The translations under genes and the position numbers were made by a program. The notes under the pieces were generated by a model. That model made no database searches, was not told the origin of the DNA, and saw nothing but the letters and a program-made list of their open reading frames with translations. DNA of 32,159 bases from Kiritimatiellales bacterium (lineage in GTDB: Bacteria > Verrucomicrobiota > Kiritimatiellia > Kiritimatiellales > Pontiellaceae): the NCBI GenBank assembly GCA_016744085.1, contig JADGFE010000009.1, forward strand, positions 1 to 32,159, written 5' to 3'. Shown here piece after piece: positions 6,662 to 14,815 of this stretch; position 1 is the first letter of the stretch, and the number at the start of each line of letters is the position of its first letter.

Positions 6662-8128
6662 CTATGGGCAACGGAAAATAACGATCTCTGACTGCCCTTT
6701 GTTGCTGGTGATCGTGTATTCCTCCGGGGGAATGGAGAAAATGGCCGCTTCCGGCAGGCCTTCATAGATGCCCTTTCCATAGAACCAGGTCGGGGTAATA
6801 GCCAGATAATCGACCATTTCCCGGCTCCCGGAATCGGCTCTCTCAAAAGCGATATCCGCACAGTTGAGGCCCATTAGATCGATCGTTTTTCGCTTGCCAA
6901 AGTAGCGGGTTGCTCCTGCATCATTTACGGCCACAACAGCATCGGGTGCCGTGTTTTCATCAATCCATTTTCCCGCCTGAACCGTGATCAGGTTGATGGA
7001 GCGCGCATCGGATATTAACCGACTTCGCCACGTGGTAAATGATTCCCCAAAATGGGGTAGGACAGCGAGCAAAACGAGTATGATAATGGAATTACGTTTC
7101 CAGCCTTCGGATGCGGAAAGGATAATTCCAAGTGCCAGCGCTCCACTTGCAGTGAGGATTATAACGGAGGGATCGGTCCAGCGTAGCCAGTAAAATCCAG
7201 ACGTTTCAAATTCGCGTGAAAACAGAACTCCAAATAGAAAGGCCAGGGGAGCTGCCAGCAGGAGCAGGATTGATTCGAAATTTTTGTGGCGATACAGCAG
7301 AAAAATGAACGAACAAAAAATGAGTGTGGCAACAACCAAAGAAGGCAGGGGCCCGTTATGTCCTATCAGCTTGCCCGCATTGATAAATTGCTGCATACCG
7401 ATTTCGACGGATGTTGACTTCATGTAGAAGGTGGTGGGAAGCCAATGCCCGTTTGCCACTTTGCAGAAAAGTCCCCAAATGACCATGGGAATGGGGAGTG
7501 TGAGCAACAACCACCATTTCCGAGGGGAAGCCAGTAGTAATGCCAGCGCGTAGAATGGGAGAATAACAAGCGCTTCGGGACGCGCGGTTGGAGCAAGACT
7601 GATCAGAATTGCCGACAGCAACAGGCGATTTTGTAAAATCGAAAGCGTTGCGCCTAGCCAAAGAGCGAGCAATAAGGTTGTTTCCATTCCGGACAAGGCC
7701 GAGAAAATAAGGCGCGGATCAAGGGCCAGTACGCTTGCGGCAATAAGGCCTGCGGTTGCAGATTGCGAAAGAGATTCGCCGATCCGTTTAACGGTGTGCA
7801 CGCAGAACAGCGCGAGTGCGATACCTGCAAGTTTTACCGCGATGGTAACGGCATCGGTGCCTAAAGGCTGAAGCCAATGGACAGGTGCGGTGATTATGCT
7901 CCAAAGCGGGCTGGTTGATCCGGCTTCCTGCTGCCCCGGATTATATTCAAAGCCGTGGCCAAAGGCAAAGGACTGCGAATAGACCCGATGAATCCAGGCG
8001 TCATCCAATGGGAAATCAAGCAGGCTAAACGGATTGGCAACAAAGTATAATGCGGCTACTGCGAAGAAAAGATAAGGAAGTCTGGGAATCCAGGATGCGA
8101 GTGAGTTTTTCTTCGTTTCAAATATCAT
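6662..8128 (-). CDS. Polytopic membrane glycosyltransferase candidate (GT-C fold)
   Basis: This 488-residue protein has roughly ten hydrophobic helices. The first extracytoplasmic loop reads LDFPLDDAWIHRVYSQSFA, followed by EAGSTSPLWSI. An acidic DD pair right after helix 1 and a downstream GSTSPLW segment are typical of GT-C glycosyltransferases of the dolichyl-phosphate-mannose mannosyltransferase/ArnT kind, which move sugars from polyprenyl-phosphate carriers on the periplasmic side. A soluble tail of about 100 residues (for example DAVVAVNDAGATRYFG) closes the protein. The start overlaps the stop of the preceding gene by 4 nt, so the pair is translationally coupled. The sugar and acceptor cannot be read from the sequence. 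The alternative is a non-enzymatic membrane protein of the same fold. Confidence 0.72.
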   Translation of the reverse strand: MIFETKKNSLASWIPRLPYLFFAVAALYFVANPFSLLDFPLDDAWIHRVYSQSFAFGHGFEYNPGQQEAGSTSPLWSIITAPVHWLQPLGTDAVTIAVKLAGIALALFCVHTVKRIGESLSQSATAGLIAASVLALDPRLIFSALSGMETTLLLALWLGATLSILQNRLLLSAILISLAPTARPEALVILPFYALALLLASPRKWWLLLTLPIPMVIWGLFCKVANGHWLPTTFYMKSTSVEIGMQQFINAGKLIGHNGPLPSLVVATLIFCSFIFLLYRHKNFESILLLLAAPLAFLFGVLFSREFETSGFYWLRWTDPSVIILTASGALALGIILSASEGWKRNSIIILVLLAVLPHFGESFTTWRSRLISDARSINLITVQAGKWIDENTAPDAVVAVNDAGATRYFGKRKTIDLMGLNCADIAFERADSGSREMVDYLAITPTWFYGKGIYEGLPEAAIFSIPPEEYTITSNKGQSEIVIFRCP

Positions 8129-10206
8129 TGAAAAAACCAGTAGGCGTACGAAATATGGTCGCCGGCTATTTCCACGTTCAATTCAGTGTCGGGTACAAAT
8201 TTGGCCGGAATGTCGAGGGCGATCTCTTGGAATCCATCTTTGCCAATCGCGACGAGGGGATTAGCCACTTCCATGCCGTTGATCCAAATTTCAAGTTCAA
8301 CCGTATCATTCAGTTCAAAGTTTTTGATGGCCGAAATTTGACGTCCCGAATAGCAGTCGCCCGAGGCTGATCGGGAAGTTCGAAGAATCATTCGCACCGA
8401 TTTTTTAGGCGTCACGTTTTGGATGGTGAATGACTCGGACCCGAGAATGATTCGACCGACTTCTGAATAATCCCGTTCACCGAGTTTGGCGTGCTTGACG
8501 GATAAGCTTAGTCGTGTGTTTTTTAACCGGAGATTTGCGTGGTAATCATGTTCTTGCTCGTCGGGGCAATAGCCAACGTCCATGGAATCGATAAGCAAAT
8601 AGTCCTTTAATTTATTTTCCATTAGGACAGGAGAATTTCCTCCCATGAGATCACTCCACTTCGCTGAATAAACAGTCCATGCGCGATCATCGCCGACGGC
8701 ACTGTCATTATCCATCAATACGACAGGGCCAATGAAGGGCTGAGCCCAGCTTCCTACTTCAGACTTTTTTGTGGTGGCGAACCAATAATCAAATTGCAGT
8801 TCGGGGCGGTGTTTAAGTCGATCAATGGTACGGGCAGGGTCGTTGCTGAAATCGGCATCGAAAAAATCGGGGGAGAGGATGCCCTGCAGATTGTAAAGTT
8901 TTCGGTTCGGCATGTAATAAAGAATACCGCTTCCTCCGCTCGCTGAGCCCAGCGTTGCAGCGGGCGGAAGTTCGGCATCGAGTTGCTGGGCAAAAACTTT
9001 CTGCCTATTCAGTTGTGTGGTCATCGAATACTTTTGGGAAAAGATATAAGCCATCGAAACAAATTGAAATCCAATGAGCAGCGTAAGGCAAATCGGGATA
9101 AAATAACGGATATTGATTCTTTTCCCGATTTCGAACACTCCGATCAAAATATACAAGGTCCAGAGCGGGAAAAGCCATCCCAGATAGCGGTCATTGGAGA
9201 GACCTTGCCATTGGCTGGAGGCGACCGATAAAAAGACGGCCCCGGCACTAAGCAAAAGCCAAAATTCAGTTAGCCGGATTTTTTTATTTTCGCGGGGATA
9301 GAGCAGAATGCCTGAAATGCCAATCAGCCCACCGATCAGAGGAACATGGTAGAACTGTCGTCCTGTTGGAATCATGCCAAATAAAAATCCTTTGAGCATA
9401 TCCAGCAGATCTCGCAGCGTATGCTCCGCCGCTCCAAAGAAGGGGTACATATTAAAATAGCCCTTATTCGCCACCGACATGAACTGGGTATGGCCTGTCA
9501 GGAGTTTGTTAATGCCCAGCGTAAATGAATAGGCGAGTAAACCCGCAACCGCACAAACCAGAAACCATTTTGCTTGGTTACGGCTTCCTGGTGCGTCTTC
9601 AAATTTAGTTTTAAGCACCAGGGAGGCTCCTCCGGTCAGGAGGTAGGCCATTGAAAAGATAGCGCCTTCCGGTCGGGTGATTGCGCATAAGATAATCATG
9701 CCGAGCATCAGCCATTTCTTTTCATAAACTGTGGCGCCCACCGCTCCAAGAGCGAGCACAGCAAAGAAGCCGATATCCGTCTGGCTGAATACCGCCGCGA
9801 CCGTATGCCCGCTAAGCAATATGGTGAAGAGCAGGAGGGTTGCTGCAGTGGGGTAGATTTTTTTTGCAATCAGCCAGCCAAGCAGGGCGATGCATAGATA
9901 AAAAAGGCTGTTGAGGATAAAGCTGGCCGTGAATAAGGCGTCACCAGAAGCGCCAAGCTTATGGCATGCAGCCAGTACAAAAGGGTAGAGGTGAGTTGTG
10001 CTACCGGTCGATGGGGCATCGCCAGCACAAAAAACATAGGGATGCCCTTGTGCAATATTACGGGCATATTGCAGATAGATGGTTTGATCCGGTTCCGGAC
10101 TGGCCGGGATACCATTTCCGGCCGTACAAAAAAGAATATAAAAGGACGCGGCGATCAGCAGGGCAAGGCTGCAGGCAAGAGTCAGTACATTTTTTTGAGA
10201 CAACAT
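8125..10206 (-). CDS. Large polytopic membrane protein, GT-C glycosyltransferase candidate
   Basis: This 693-residue protein begins with a hydrophobic segment (LTLACSLALLIAASFYILF), then a loop with EPDQTIYLQYARNIAQG and STGSTTHLYPFVL. That acidic motif plus GSTTHLYP layout parallels the next gene (DDAWIHRVY, GSTSPLW), so the two are probably distant relatives. About ten more helices follow to roughly residue 385. A soluble C-terminal region of about 300 residues comes next, part of it beta-rich (FTIQNVTPKKSVRMILR). It is the first gene of the three-gene operon and starts at an ATG. A role in decorating or building a surface glycan on a lipid-linked sugar is inferred; no substrate can be assigned. 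The 56 nt upstream, before the pilin terminator, must hold the promoter, but no clear -35/-10 pair is visible. Confidence 0.68.
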   Translation of the reverse strand: MLSQKNVLTLACSLALLIAASFYILFCTAGNGIPASPEPDQTIYLQYARNIAQGHPYVFCAGDAPSTGSTTHLYPFVLAACHKLGASGDALFTASFILNSLFYLCIALLGWLIAKKIYPTAATLLLFTILLSGHTVAAVFSQTDIGFFAVLALGAVGATVYEKKWLMLGMIILCAITRPEGAIFSMAYLLTGGASLVLKTKFEDAPGSRNQAKWFLVCAVAGLLAYSFTLGINKLLTGHTQFMSVANKGYFNMYPFFGAAEHTLRDLLDMLKGFLFGMIPTGRQFYHVPLIGGLIGISGILLYPRENKKIRLTEFWLLLSAGAVFLSVASSQWQGLSNDRYLGWLFPLWTLYILIGVFEIGKRINIRYFIPICLTLLIGFQFVSMAYIFSQKYSMTTQLNRQKVFAQQLDAELPPAATLGSASGGSGILYYMPNRKLYNLQGILSPDFFDADFSNDPARTIDRLKHRPELQFDYWFATTKKSEVGSWAQPFIGPVVLMDNDSAVGDDRAWTVYSAKWSDLMGGNSPVLMENKLKDYLLIDSMDVGYCPDEQEHDYHANLRLKNTRLSLSVKHAKLGERDYSEVGRIILGSESFTIQNVTPKKSVRMILRTSRSASGDCYSGRQISAIKNFELNDTVELEIWINGMEVANPLVAIGKDGFQEIALDIPAKFVPDTELNVEIAGDHISYAYWFFQ

Positions 10207-10261
10207 AGGTAGAAGCTATCGTTTAGTTTGAAAACAAGGCAATTCAAATCTGGTTATGAGG

Positions 10262-10297
10262 AAAACAAAAAACCCCGAACTTTGTGGGTCCGAGGTT
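10262..10297 (-). terminator. Rho-independent terminator of the pilin gene
   Basis: On the - strand, AACCTCGGAC (10297-10288) pairs with GTTCGGGGTT (10280-10271) around a 7-nt loop. The 10-bp stem includes two G-U pairs and is followed by TTTTGTTTTC. It lies about 45 nt past the pilin stop and separates the pilin from the glycosyltransferase operon. Confidence 0.9.
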
Positions 10298-10342
10298 TTG
10301 ATCACAGTTCGAGTCGTTTAAGAGACCCGATTAAGGTGCTGC

Positions 10343-10666
10343 TTAGTAGCAAGCTGTTTCTGTAAGCGGAGTACCGAGAGTGGCTTCTGGGTTTTTGAAA
10401 GTAACAGCACCAACCGTGAGTGCGTTTTCGATGTAGTTCGTGTAAGCACTCGCACCAACTTTAGTTCCGTCAGTCAGGCCATTTTCCATTGCATACTGGC
10501 TAACGGCTGCGTTAACGATACGCACGTTGTTAGATTTAGACTTGTCGATAGAGTTAGAACGAGCCTTCTGGAAAGAAGGGATGCCGATTGCTGCGAGCAG
10601 TCCGATAATTGCAACTACGATCATGATTTCTACCAGGGTGAATCCTTTTTTGTTCATTTTTTTCAT
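10343..10666 (-). CDS. Type IV pilin / major pseudopilin
   Basis: This 107-residue prepilin has leader MKKMNKKG, the cleavage site G|FTLVE with the essential Glu5 of the mature protein, and the long N-terminal helix IMIVVAIIGLLAAIGIPSFQKA. After cleavage and methylation by a prepilin peptidase (not in this window) it would polymerise into a pilus or pseudopilus in the inner membrane. The ORF track begins 52 codons earlier, but those codons cover the promoter. GGAG (in ATGGAGAAAATAAA) sits just before the ATG at 10666 and fixes this start. The globular part is short (about 70 residues) and ends TETACY with a single Cys, so there is no C-terminal disulfide loop. The gene has its own sigma-54-type promoter and terminator, as expected for a highly expressed major subunit. 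PilA and GspG-like pseudopilin cannot be separated from sequence alone. Confidence 0.93.
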   Translation of the reverse strand: MKKMNKKGFTLVEIMIVVAIIGLLAAIGIPSFQKARSNSIDKSKSNNVRIVNAAVSQYAMENGLTDGTKVGASAYTNYIENALTVGAVTFKNPEATLGTPLTETACY

Positions 10667-10756
10667 TTTATTTTCTCCATGTGGTTTAGTTATTGCTTTT
10701 AAGTTTGTCTGCTTTGAGCTCACCTCAACGTATTGGTTCAGACGGGTAGCTATTAT

Positions 10757-10772
10757 AGCGATAACCATGCCA
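10757..10772 (-). promoter_or_regulatory. Sigma-54 promoter of the pilin gene
   Basis: The - strand reads TGGCATGGTTATCGCT, against the sigma-54 consensus TGGCACGN4TTGCW. The invariant GG and GC are present with exact 10-nt spacing. The predicted start lies about 80 nt before the pilin ATG. A TATAAT overlaps the downstream side, but no -35 hexamer stands 16-18 nt before it. Type IV pilin genes are classic targets of PilS-PilR/sigma-54, and a PilR-like activator lies next door. Confidence 0.72.
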
Positions 10773-10984
10773 ACTATTTTTTGCCGAGTCATTTTTGCCG
10801 GTTCTATTTTGAGAAAACACATCGTTTAGTTAGTAAATAGTGCTGTAAATAAAGGGTAATTGTTGTTTTTTCCGAGTTCATTAATTTTTTTAACTACTCA
10901 GATTACGAGCAGTAAAAATCATCAAAAAAAGCATTCCTGAGAAGAAACTGGCCTCCAAGAATTAGAATTCCTACTTTTAGGAGC
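10773..10984. other. AT-rich upstream region of the pilin promoter
   Basis: No gene is supported here. The stretch lies between the pilin promoter and the terminator of the response-regulator gene, where an activator would bind upstream sites. It contains two TTTTTGCCG words (10778-10786 and 10792-10800) 14 nt apart, close to the -24 element, and many A/T runs. The 52-codon N-terminal extension of the pilin ORF runs through it and looks non-coding. Confidence 0.55.
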
Positions 10985-11010
10985 AAAAAAAATACCTCGC
11001 ATAACGAGGT
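10985..11010 (-). terminator. Rho-independent terminator of the pilB-pilC-sensor-regulator operon
   Basis: On the - strand, ACCTCG TTATG CGAGGT forms a 6-bp stem followed by ATTTTTTTT, about 32 nt past the stop of the NtrC-family gene. It cleanly ends the four-gene operon and leaves the pilin to its own promoter. Confidence 0.88.
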
Positions 11011-11041
11011 GTTGAGTATTAAAATGGATGGATTTTAAAAA

Positions 11042-12421
11042 CTAATCCTCTATTTGCTCCCCTTCCGGCATTTTTCGATAAAGCGTAGCCAAGCTGATAT
11101 CGAGTTCCTTGGCTGCTTTTGCCTTATCGCCACCCATTGTATCTATAACGGTCTTGAGATATTCTTTTTCTTTTGCACGTAGGAATGCTTTAAGTGATTT
11201 GCCTTTCTCGAATTCGCCGGTGAGGGCTGAAGATTGTGCTCCGGGGTTTTCCTCGTAAGACACGATCAGTTTGGAAGGAAGTGTTTCTTTAGTTATTTTT
11301 CCATCACTAAGGAAGGTAAGGCAGTGTTGGATAACGTTCTGTAATTCACGCACATTTCCCGGCCACGTATAATTCTGCAGGATGGATAATACCGCGTTAT
11401 CCATGGTTGGGAATTCGCCACCGTCGACTTCCAGCGCAATAAAGTGCTGAGCGAGGGGAAGAATATCTTCAGGGCGTTGCTTTAGTGGCGGGATATCGAT
11501 GGAAATTACACTAAGCCGATAGAAAAGGTCTTCGCGGAACGAGCCTTCTTTAACCATGGTCTCGAGATTTCTGTTTGATGCGGCCAAGATTCGCACATCG
11601 ACTTCAAATTCTTCGATTCCGCCAACCTTTCGGATCTTTTTGTTTTGAATAGCTCGGAGTAATTTAGATTGAAGTCCGTGGGGGATAGAGTTGATTTCGT
11701 CCAGGAAAAGGGTTCCGCCCTTGGCTGCTTCGAATAGTCCTTCTTTGTTCGCGCTGGCACCAGTGAAGGCCCCTTTAGTATGGCCGAAAAGTTCGGATTC
11801 AATCAGGGTTTCGGGAAGTGCGGCACAGTTAACAGGAAGAAATGGGCCTTCTGAGCGCGCGCTGAAAGCATGAGCAGCTTCGGCAACCAGTTCTTTTCCG
11901 GTTCCGCTATCCCCGGTAATCATGATGGTTGTTTTGGTTGGGGCCACCCGTTTGACCATTTCGCAAACGTTTATCATCTGATCGCTTTCCGCAACGATGT
12001 TGCCGAAATACTTTTTCTGTTCGATATGGGAATTGCCGCTGACTTGCTCTGAAATGGATTTCTGGTAATCAAGTGCCCGCTTAACCGTTTCAAGCAGTTC
12101 ATCAATTTTAAAGGGTTTCGGAATATAGTCGAAGGCGCCTTCCTTCATTGCTTCAACCGCTGTGGCCACTGTGGCGTAAGCCGTAAGCATGATAACTCCT
12201 ACATGCGGACGCATTTGGCGCGTTTTTCTGAGGAGCTGCATTCCGTCCACCGGTTCCATCTTGATGTCGGATATAAGGAGGTCGAATTGCTCGGATTTTA
12301 GTTTTTTTTCTGCAACACCGCCGTGCTCGGCAAGGTGTACTTCGTAGCCCTTTGACAGCAGTATTTTATTTAATAAGCTGAGGATCGTCGGATCGTCGTC
12401 CGCTATCAGTATTTTTGCCAT
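11042..12421 (-). CDS. PilR/NtrC-family sigma-54-dependent response regulator
   Basis: This 459-residue transcription activator has three domains. Residues 1-120 are a receiver with acidic pocket ADDD, phospho-acceptor Asp52 (LLISDIKM), the conserved Thr in MLTAYA, and KPF. Residues about 145-380 are the AAA+ sigma-54 interaction domain, with Walker A GDSGTGKE, the sigma-54-contacting GAFTGA loop, and LDEINS. The C-terminus is a Fis-type helix-turn-helix (AAKELDISLATLYRKM). All parts needed for an active activator are present. It follows a membrane sensor whose end overlaps its start by 56 nt. Three sigma-54-like promoters in the window front pilus or secretion genes, so it is probably the PilR-type controller of this system. 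Stress or metabolic NtrC relatives are the alternative, but the context favours a pilus role. Confidence 0.93.
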   Translation of the reverse strand: MAKILIADDDPTILSLLNKILLSKGYEVHLAEHGGVAEKKLKSEQFDLLISDIKMEPVDGMQLLRKTRQMRPHVGVIMLTAYATVATAVEAMKEGAFDYIPKPFKIDELLETVKRALDYQKSISEQVSGNSHIEQKKYFGNIVAESDQMINVCEMVKRVAPTKTTIMITGDSGTGKELVAEAAHAFSARSEGPFLPVNCAALPETLIESELFGHTKGAFTGASANKEGLFEAAKGGTLFLDEINSIPHGLQSKLLRAIQNKKIRKVGGIEEFEVDVRILAASNRNLETMVKEGSFREDLFYRLSVISIDIPPLKQRPEDILPLAQHFIALEVDGGEFPTMDNAVLSILQNYTWPGNVRELQNVIQHCLTFLSDGKITKETLPSKLIVSYEENPGAQSSALTGEFEKGKSLKAFLRAKEKEYLKTVIDTMGGDKAKAAKELDISLATLYRKMPEGEQIED

Positions 12422-13694
12422 GCTTGATATCTCTCCCTAAAGTATTCAGATGGTCTATATAACCCTCATTTTTCTCAGTAGAGTCAAGCTTAATGATGGA
12501 TAGAAGGTCGGCTGGAGAGAACTCAGCAAAGTCGACAAAATTCTGGACGACTTCGTCCATTCGGATGGAAGCATCGTGGATATGATCGAATAATTCTTTG
12601 CGATCTTTCCGGCGAGGGCTATTGGGCAGCCAATCGGCTGAAGTTGCTTTATCCTCATACATCCGTAACAGCTGAACTGAAGCTGAGATGGAGGTTAAGG
12701 GGGTACGTATTTCATGAGCCATTTCTCCCGCAATCCGGGTGGCTGCCGTAATACGCGCCACTTTTTTGAGTTGGCGGTCGGTTTCCAGAGCGTGGGATAT
12801 ATCAATAAAAGAGAGCAGGGTTACACTTATTTTTTCGCCCTCCTCACAATCGATGTCCGGTAGCGCATTACGGGGCAGTTGAAAGTCGAGTGCTTCATAG
12901 GCAATTGGGAATAGTTTTCTGTTCACTCCGGAAAGGTAGGTGGTGTTACCGTATTTTTTCGAAATGGGTTCTTTGTCGGCACAAAGTTCAGAGAAGGTTT
13001 TATTTTGTATGCTCGATTCTTCGGTATCCAGAATCGTGTCGGCAGCATTATTTGCAAACAGGATCTTTCCCTTGGTATTCAGCAGGAGGGCGGGGGTCGG
13101 TATATTGCTGAGCAAGGTATAGGTTGTGTCGGCCACGTCTTTTTCGCGTGCGTTGCTGTAGTTACATCGTTTTGCCACATACACACTGGCTATGCCGAAA
13201 AATGCAAAAGTGATGCCTCGGATAATGATTGCGGCACCCGACGTTTGCATCTGAAACATGGCATTTTCCGGAACGAATTCAATGAGTACACGGTTGGAAA
13301 GTAATGTGGCCATCAGCGTATACAATAGAATAGCGAGAGTCGTAATTTCCGCCGCTTGCTTTTTTGTGCCGACAATTCCTGCAGAGAGAATCACTAAAGG
13401 GTACAGCAGCGCGAGATCACTGTGTGCACCTCCTGTATAGTAAACCAATCCGGTAACCAGTACGAGGTCGACTAAAAACTGCAATGGAGCAAGCTGGCTG
13501 GCTTGAACTTTGTTTTTTAACCAGAGTGAGTAGGGGATGGTGATGATGAATGCGATACCCATTAAGGTATAAAAAACCGCGTAGTCATTGGGGAGTAGGA
13601 ATGACACGAAAACCAGCAGCCACAGAAAACCAAGGCGCGCCAAAAGAATCGCCGTGAGTTCCGGTAGAGATGTAGTTTTCGTTTGTGCAGTCAT
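12366..13694 (-). CDS. PilS-like membrane sensor with DHp domain but no ATP-binding domain
   Basis: This 442-residue protein starts with six hydrophobic helices (residues about 10-190), as in PilS. A PAS-like domain follows (about 195-260, SNIPTPALLLNTKGKILFANN), then a HisKA/DHp domain with phospho-acceptor His327 in EMAHEIRTPLTS. The second DHp helix ends at NFVDFAEFSPADLL. Only about 45 residues follow, without N, G1 or G2 boxes, so the HATPase_c domain that would phosphorylate His327 is absent. The stop lies 56 nt inside the next gene, and the tail (DIKHGKNTDSGRRSDD) overlaps the regulator's start in another frame. A frameshift cannot hide the missing domain, because there is no room for about 110 codons before the regulator. 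Either the domain was lost by deletion, or the protein acts as a phosphatase/scaffold or with a kinase in trans. Confidence 0.88.
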   Translation of the reverse strand: MTAQTKTTSLPELTAILLARLGFLWLLVFVSFLLPNDYAVFYTLMGIAFIITIPYSLWLKNKVQASQLAPLQFLVDLVLVTGLVYYTGGAHSDLALLYPLVILSAGIVGTKKQAAEITTLAILLYTLMATLLSNRVLIEFVPENAMFQMQTSGAAIIIRGITFAFFGIASVYVAKRCNYSNAREKDVADTTYTLLSNIPTPALLLNTKGKILFANNAADTILDTEESSIQNKTFSELCADKEPISKKYGNTTYLSGVNRKLFPIAYEALDFQLPRNALPDIDCEEGEKISVTLLSFIDISHALETDRQLKKVARITAATRIAGEMAHEIRTPLTSISASVQLLRMYEDKATSADWLPNSPRRKDRKELFDHIHDASIRMDEVVQNFVDFAEFSPADLLSIIKLDSTEKNEGYIDHLNTLGRDIKHGKNTDSGRRSDDPQLIK

Positions 13695-13715
13695 TCCCCG
13701 ATTTTTCCCTGATGG

Positions 13716-14807
13716 CTACATTACCACTTCGCTCATTTTAAAGATTGGGAGGAACATGGCCACAACGATGGTACCGATGATTGCGCCGATAAACACCATC
13801 AGCAGTGGTTCAATCATGGAGGTCAATCCATTGATCATGGTCTGTACCTCATCTTCGTAGAATTCGGCCACTTTATCCATCATCTCTTCCACCTGTCCGG
13901 TCTGTTCTCCGGCTACAAGCATGTGGACGAGCATGCGGGGGTAAAACTTGTTGGGCTCAAGAGCAGTGGAAAGAGGTTGTCCTTCCTCAATCGTCTTGCG
14001 GGCATCCATTAGCGAATCCCCGATGACGCGATTGCCGGTGGCCAACCCGACAATTTCAAGCGATTCCATAATTTGAACGCCGCTGTGCAGCAGCTGAGCA
14101 AAGGTTGATGCAAAGCGACTGACAGCCACTTTGGTTGCGAGTTCTCCGAGGATTGGAAAGCGCAACTTGATTTCATCAATTTTATATTGTCCCTTATCTG
14201 TTTTATTGAGGCGCTTGAATCCGTAGATAATGCCCGATACCCCAGCAACAAATACATACCAGTAGCCCGTTAGAATATCACTAAAGTCCAGTAATCCTTG
14301 TGTTAATCCCGGTAGTTCGGCTCCAAAGTCCGAAAACATATTCGCAAATACAGGGATAACAAACATGATGAGTGCGACTGCTAGGAGTAGGGACACAATA
14401 ATTACCACGGTTGGATACATCATGGCCGACTTTACTTTGGCTCGGAGTTTGTTGCTGGACTCCAGAAATGTGGCCACTCGGGCGCAGGTATCAGGAAGGA
14501 TACCGCCCATTTCTCCCGCGCGCATCATGCTGATGTATAGTTCATCAAAAATGGTGGGATAAGAGGTCAATGCTTCGGAATACATGGCGCCGCCTTCGAC
14601 CCGAGCACGGATTCCGATAATGACCGGTTTAAAATTCTTATCGCCCGTTTGCGATTCCATGGCACTGAGCGTTTGAACCAACGGCATCCCGGCTGAAAGC
14701 ATGGCAGAAACCTGCCTCGTGAAAATCGATAGTTCCTTCAGGCGAATTTTACGCGCACCACGAACGATGGGCAGACCACCCTTTGCTTTTATTTTTTCTT
14801 TAGCCAT
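13716..14807 (-). CDS. pilC: PilC/GspF-like inner-membrane platform protein
   Basis: This is the polytopic platform protein on which the extension ATPase acts to add pilin subunits. The 363 residues hold the two repeated GspF domains. The first starts at LKELSIFTRQVSAMLSAGMPLVQTLS; the second at FATKVAVSRFASTFAQLLHSGVQI-like sequence, with ATGNRVIGDSLMDARKTIEEG. Three transmembrane stretches are visible (TVVIIVSLLLAVALIMFVIPVF, YWYVFVAGVSGIIYGF, and the C-terminal PLLMVFIGAIIGTIVVAMFLPIF). It is somewhat shorter than typical PilC (about 400) because the cytoplasmic N-terminus is short. AGGA lies 5 nt before the ATG, directly after the pilB stop (8-nt gap), so it is co-transcribed with pilB. 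Confidence 0.93.
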   Translation of the reverse strand: MAKEKIKAKGGLPIVRGARKIRLKELSIFTRQVSAMLSAGMPLVQTLSAMESQTGDKNFKPVIIGIRARVEGGAMYSEALTSYPTIFDELYISMMRAGEMGGILPDTCARVATFLESSNKLRAKVKSAMMYPTVVIIVSLLLAVALIMFVIPVFANMFSDFGAELPGLTQGLLDFSDILTGYWYVFVAGVSGIIYGFKRLNKTDKGQYKIDEIKLRFPILGELATKVAVSRFASTFAQLLHSGVQIMESLEIVGLATGNRVIGDSLMDARKTIEEGQPLSTALEPNKFYPRMLVHMLVAGEQTGQVEEMMDKVAEFYEDEVQTMINGLTSMIEPLLMVFIGAIIGTIVVAMFLPIFKMSEVVM

Positions 14808-14815
14808 AGTTTCCT

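Noticed and set aside
6600-6671. Longer start of the sulfatase-fold protein (673 aa)
   Set aside because: It overlaps the preceding gene and adds a polar segment before the first helix; MHKFIKTF is the normal start for such a membrane protein.
10746-10776. Sigma-70 promoter with perfect TATAAT before the pilin
   Set aside because: No -35 hexamer lies 16-18 nt upstream of TATAAT; the overlapping TGGCATG-N4-TCGCT fits sigma-54 better and agrees with the adjacent activator.
10667-10822. 52-residue N-terminal extension of the pilin ORF (MCFLKIEPAK...)
   Set aside because: The extension runs over the sigma-54-type promoter; GGAG sits just before the ATG at 10666, and the residue pattern from there is a perfect prepilin leader.
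12422-12700. Frameshifted remains of a HATPase domain after the sensor's DHp
   Set aside because: The alternative frames show no N, G1 or G2 box, and fewer than 50 codons lie between the DHp end and the regulator start.
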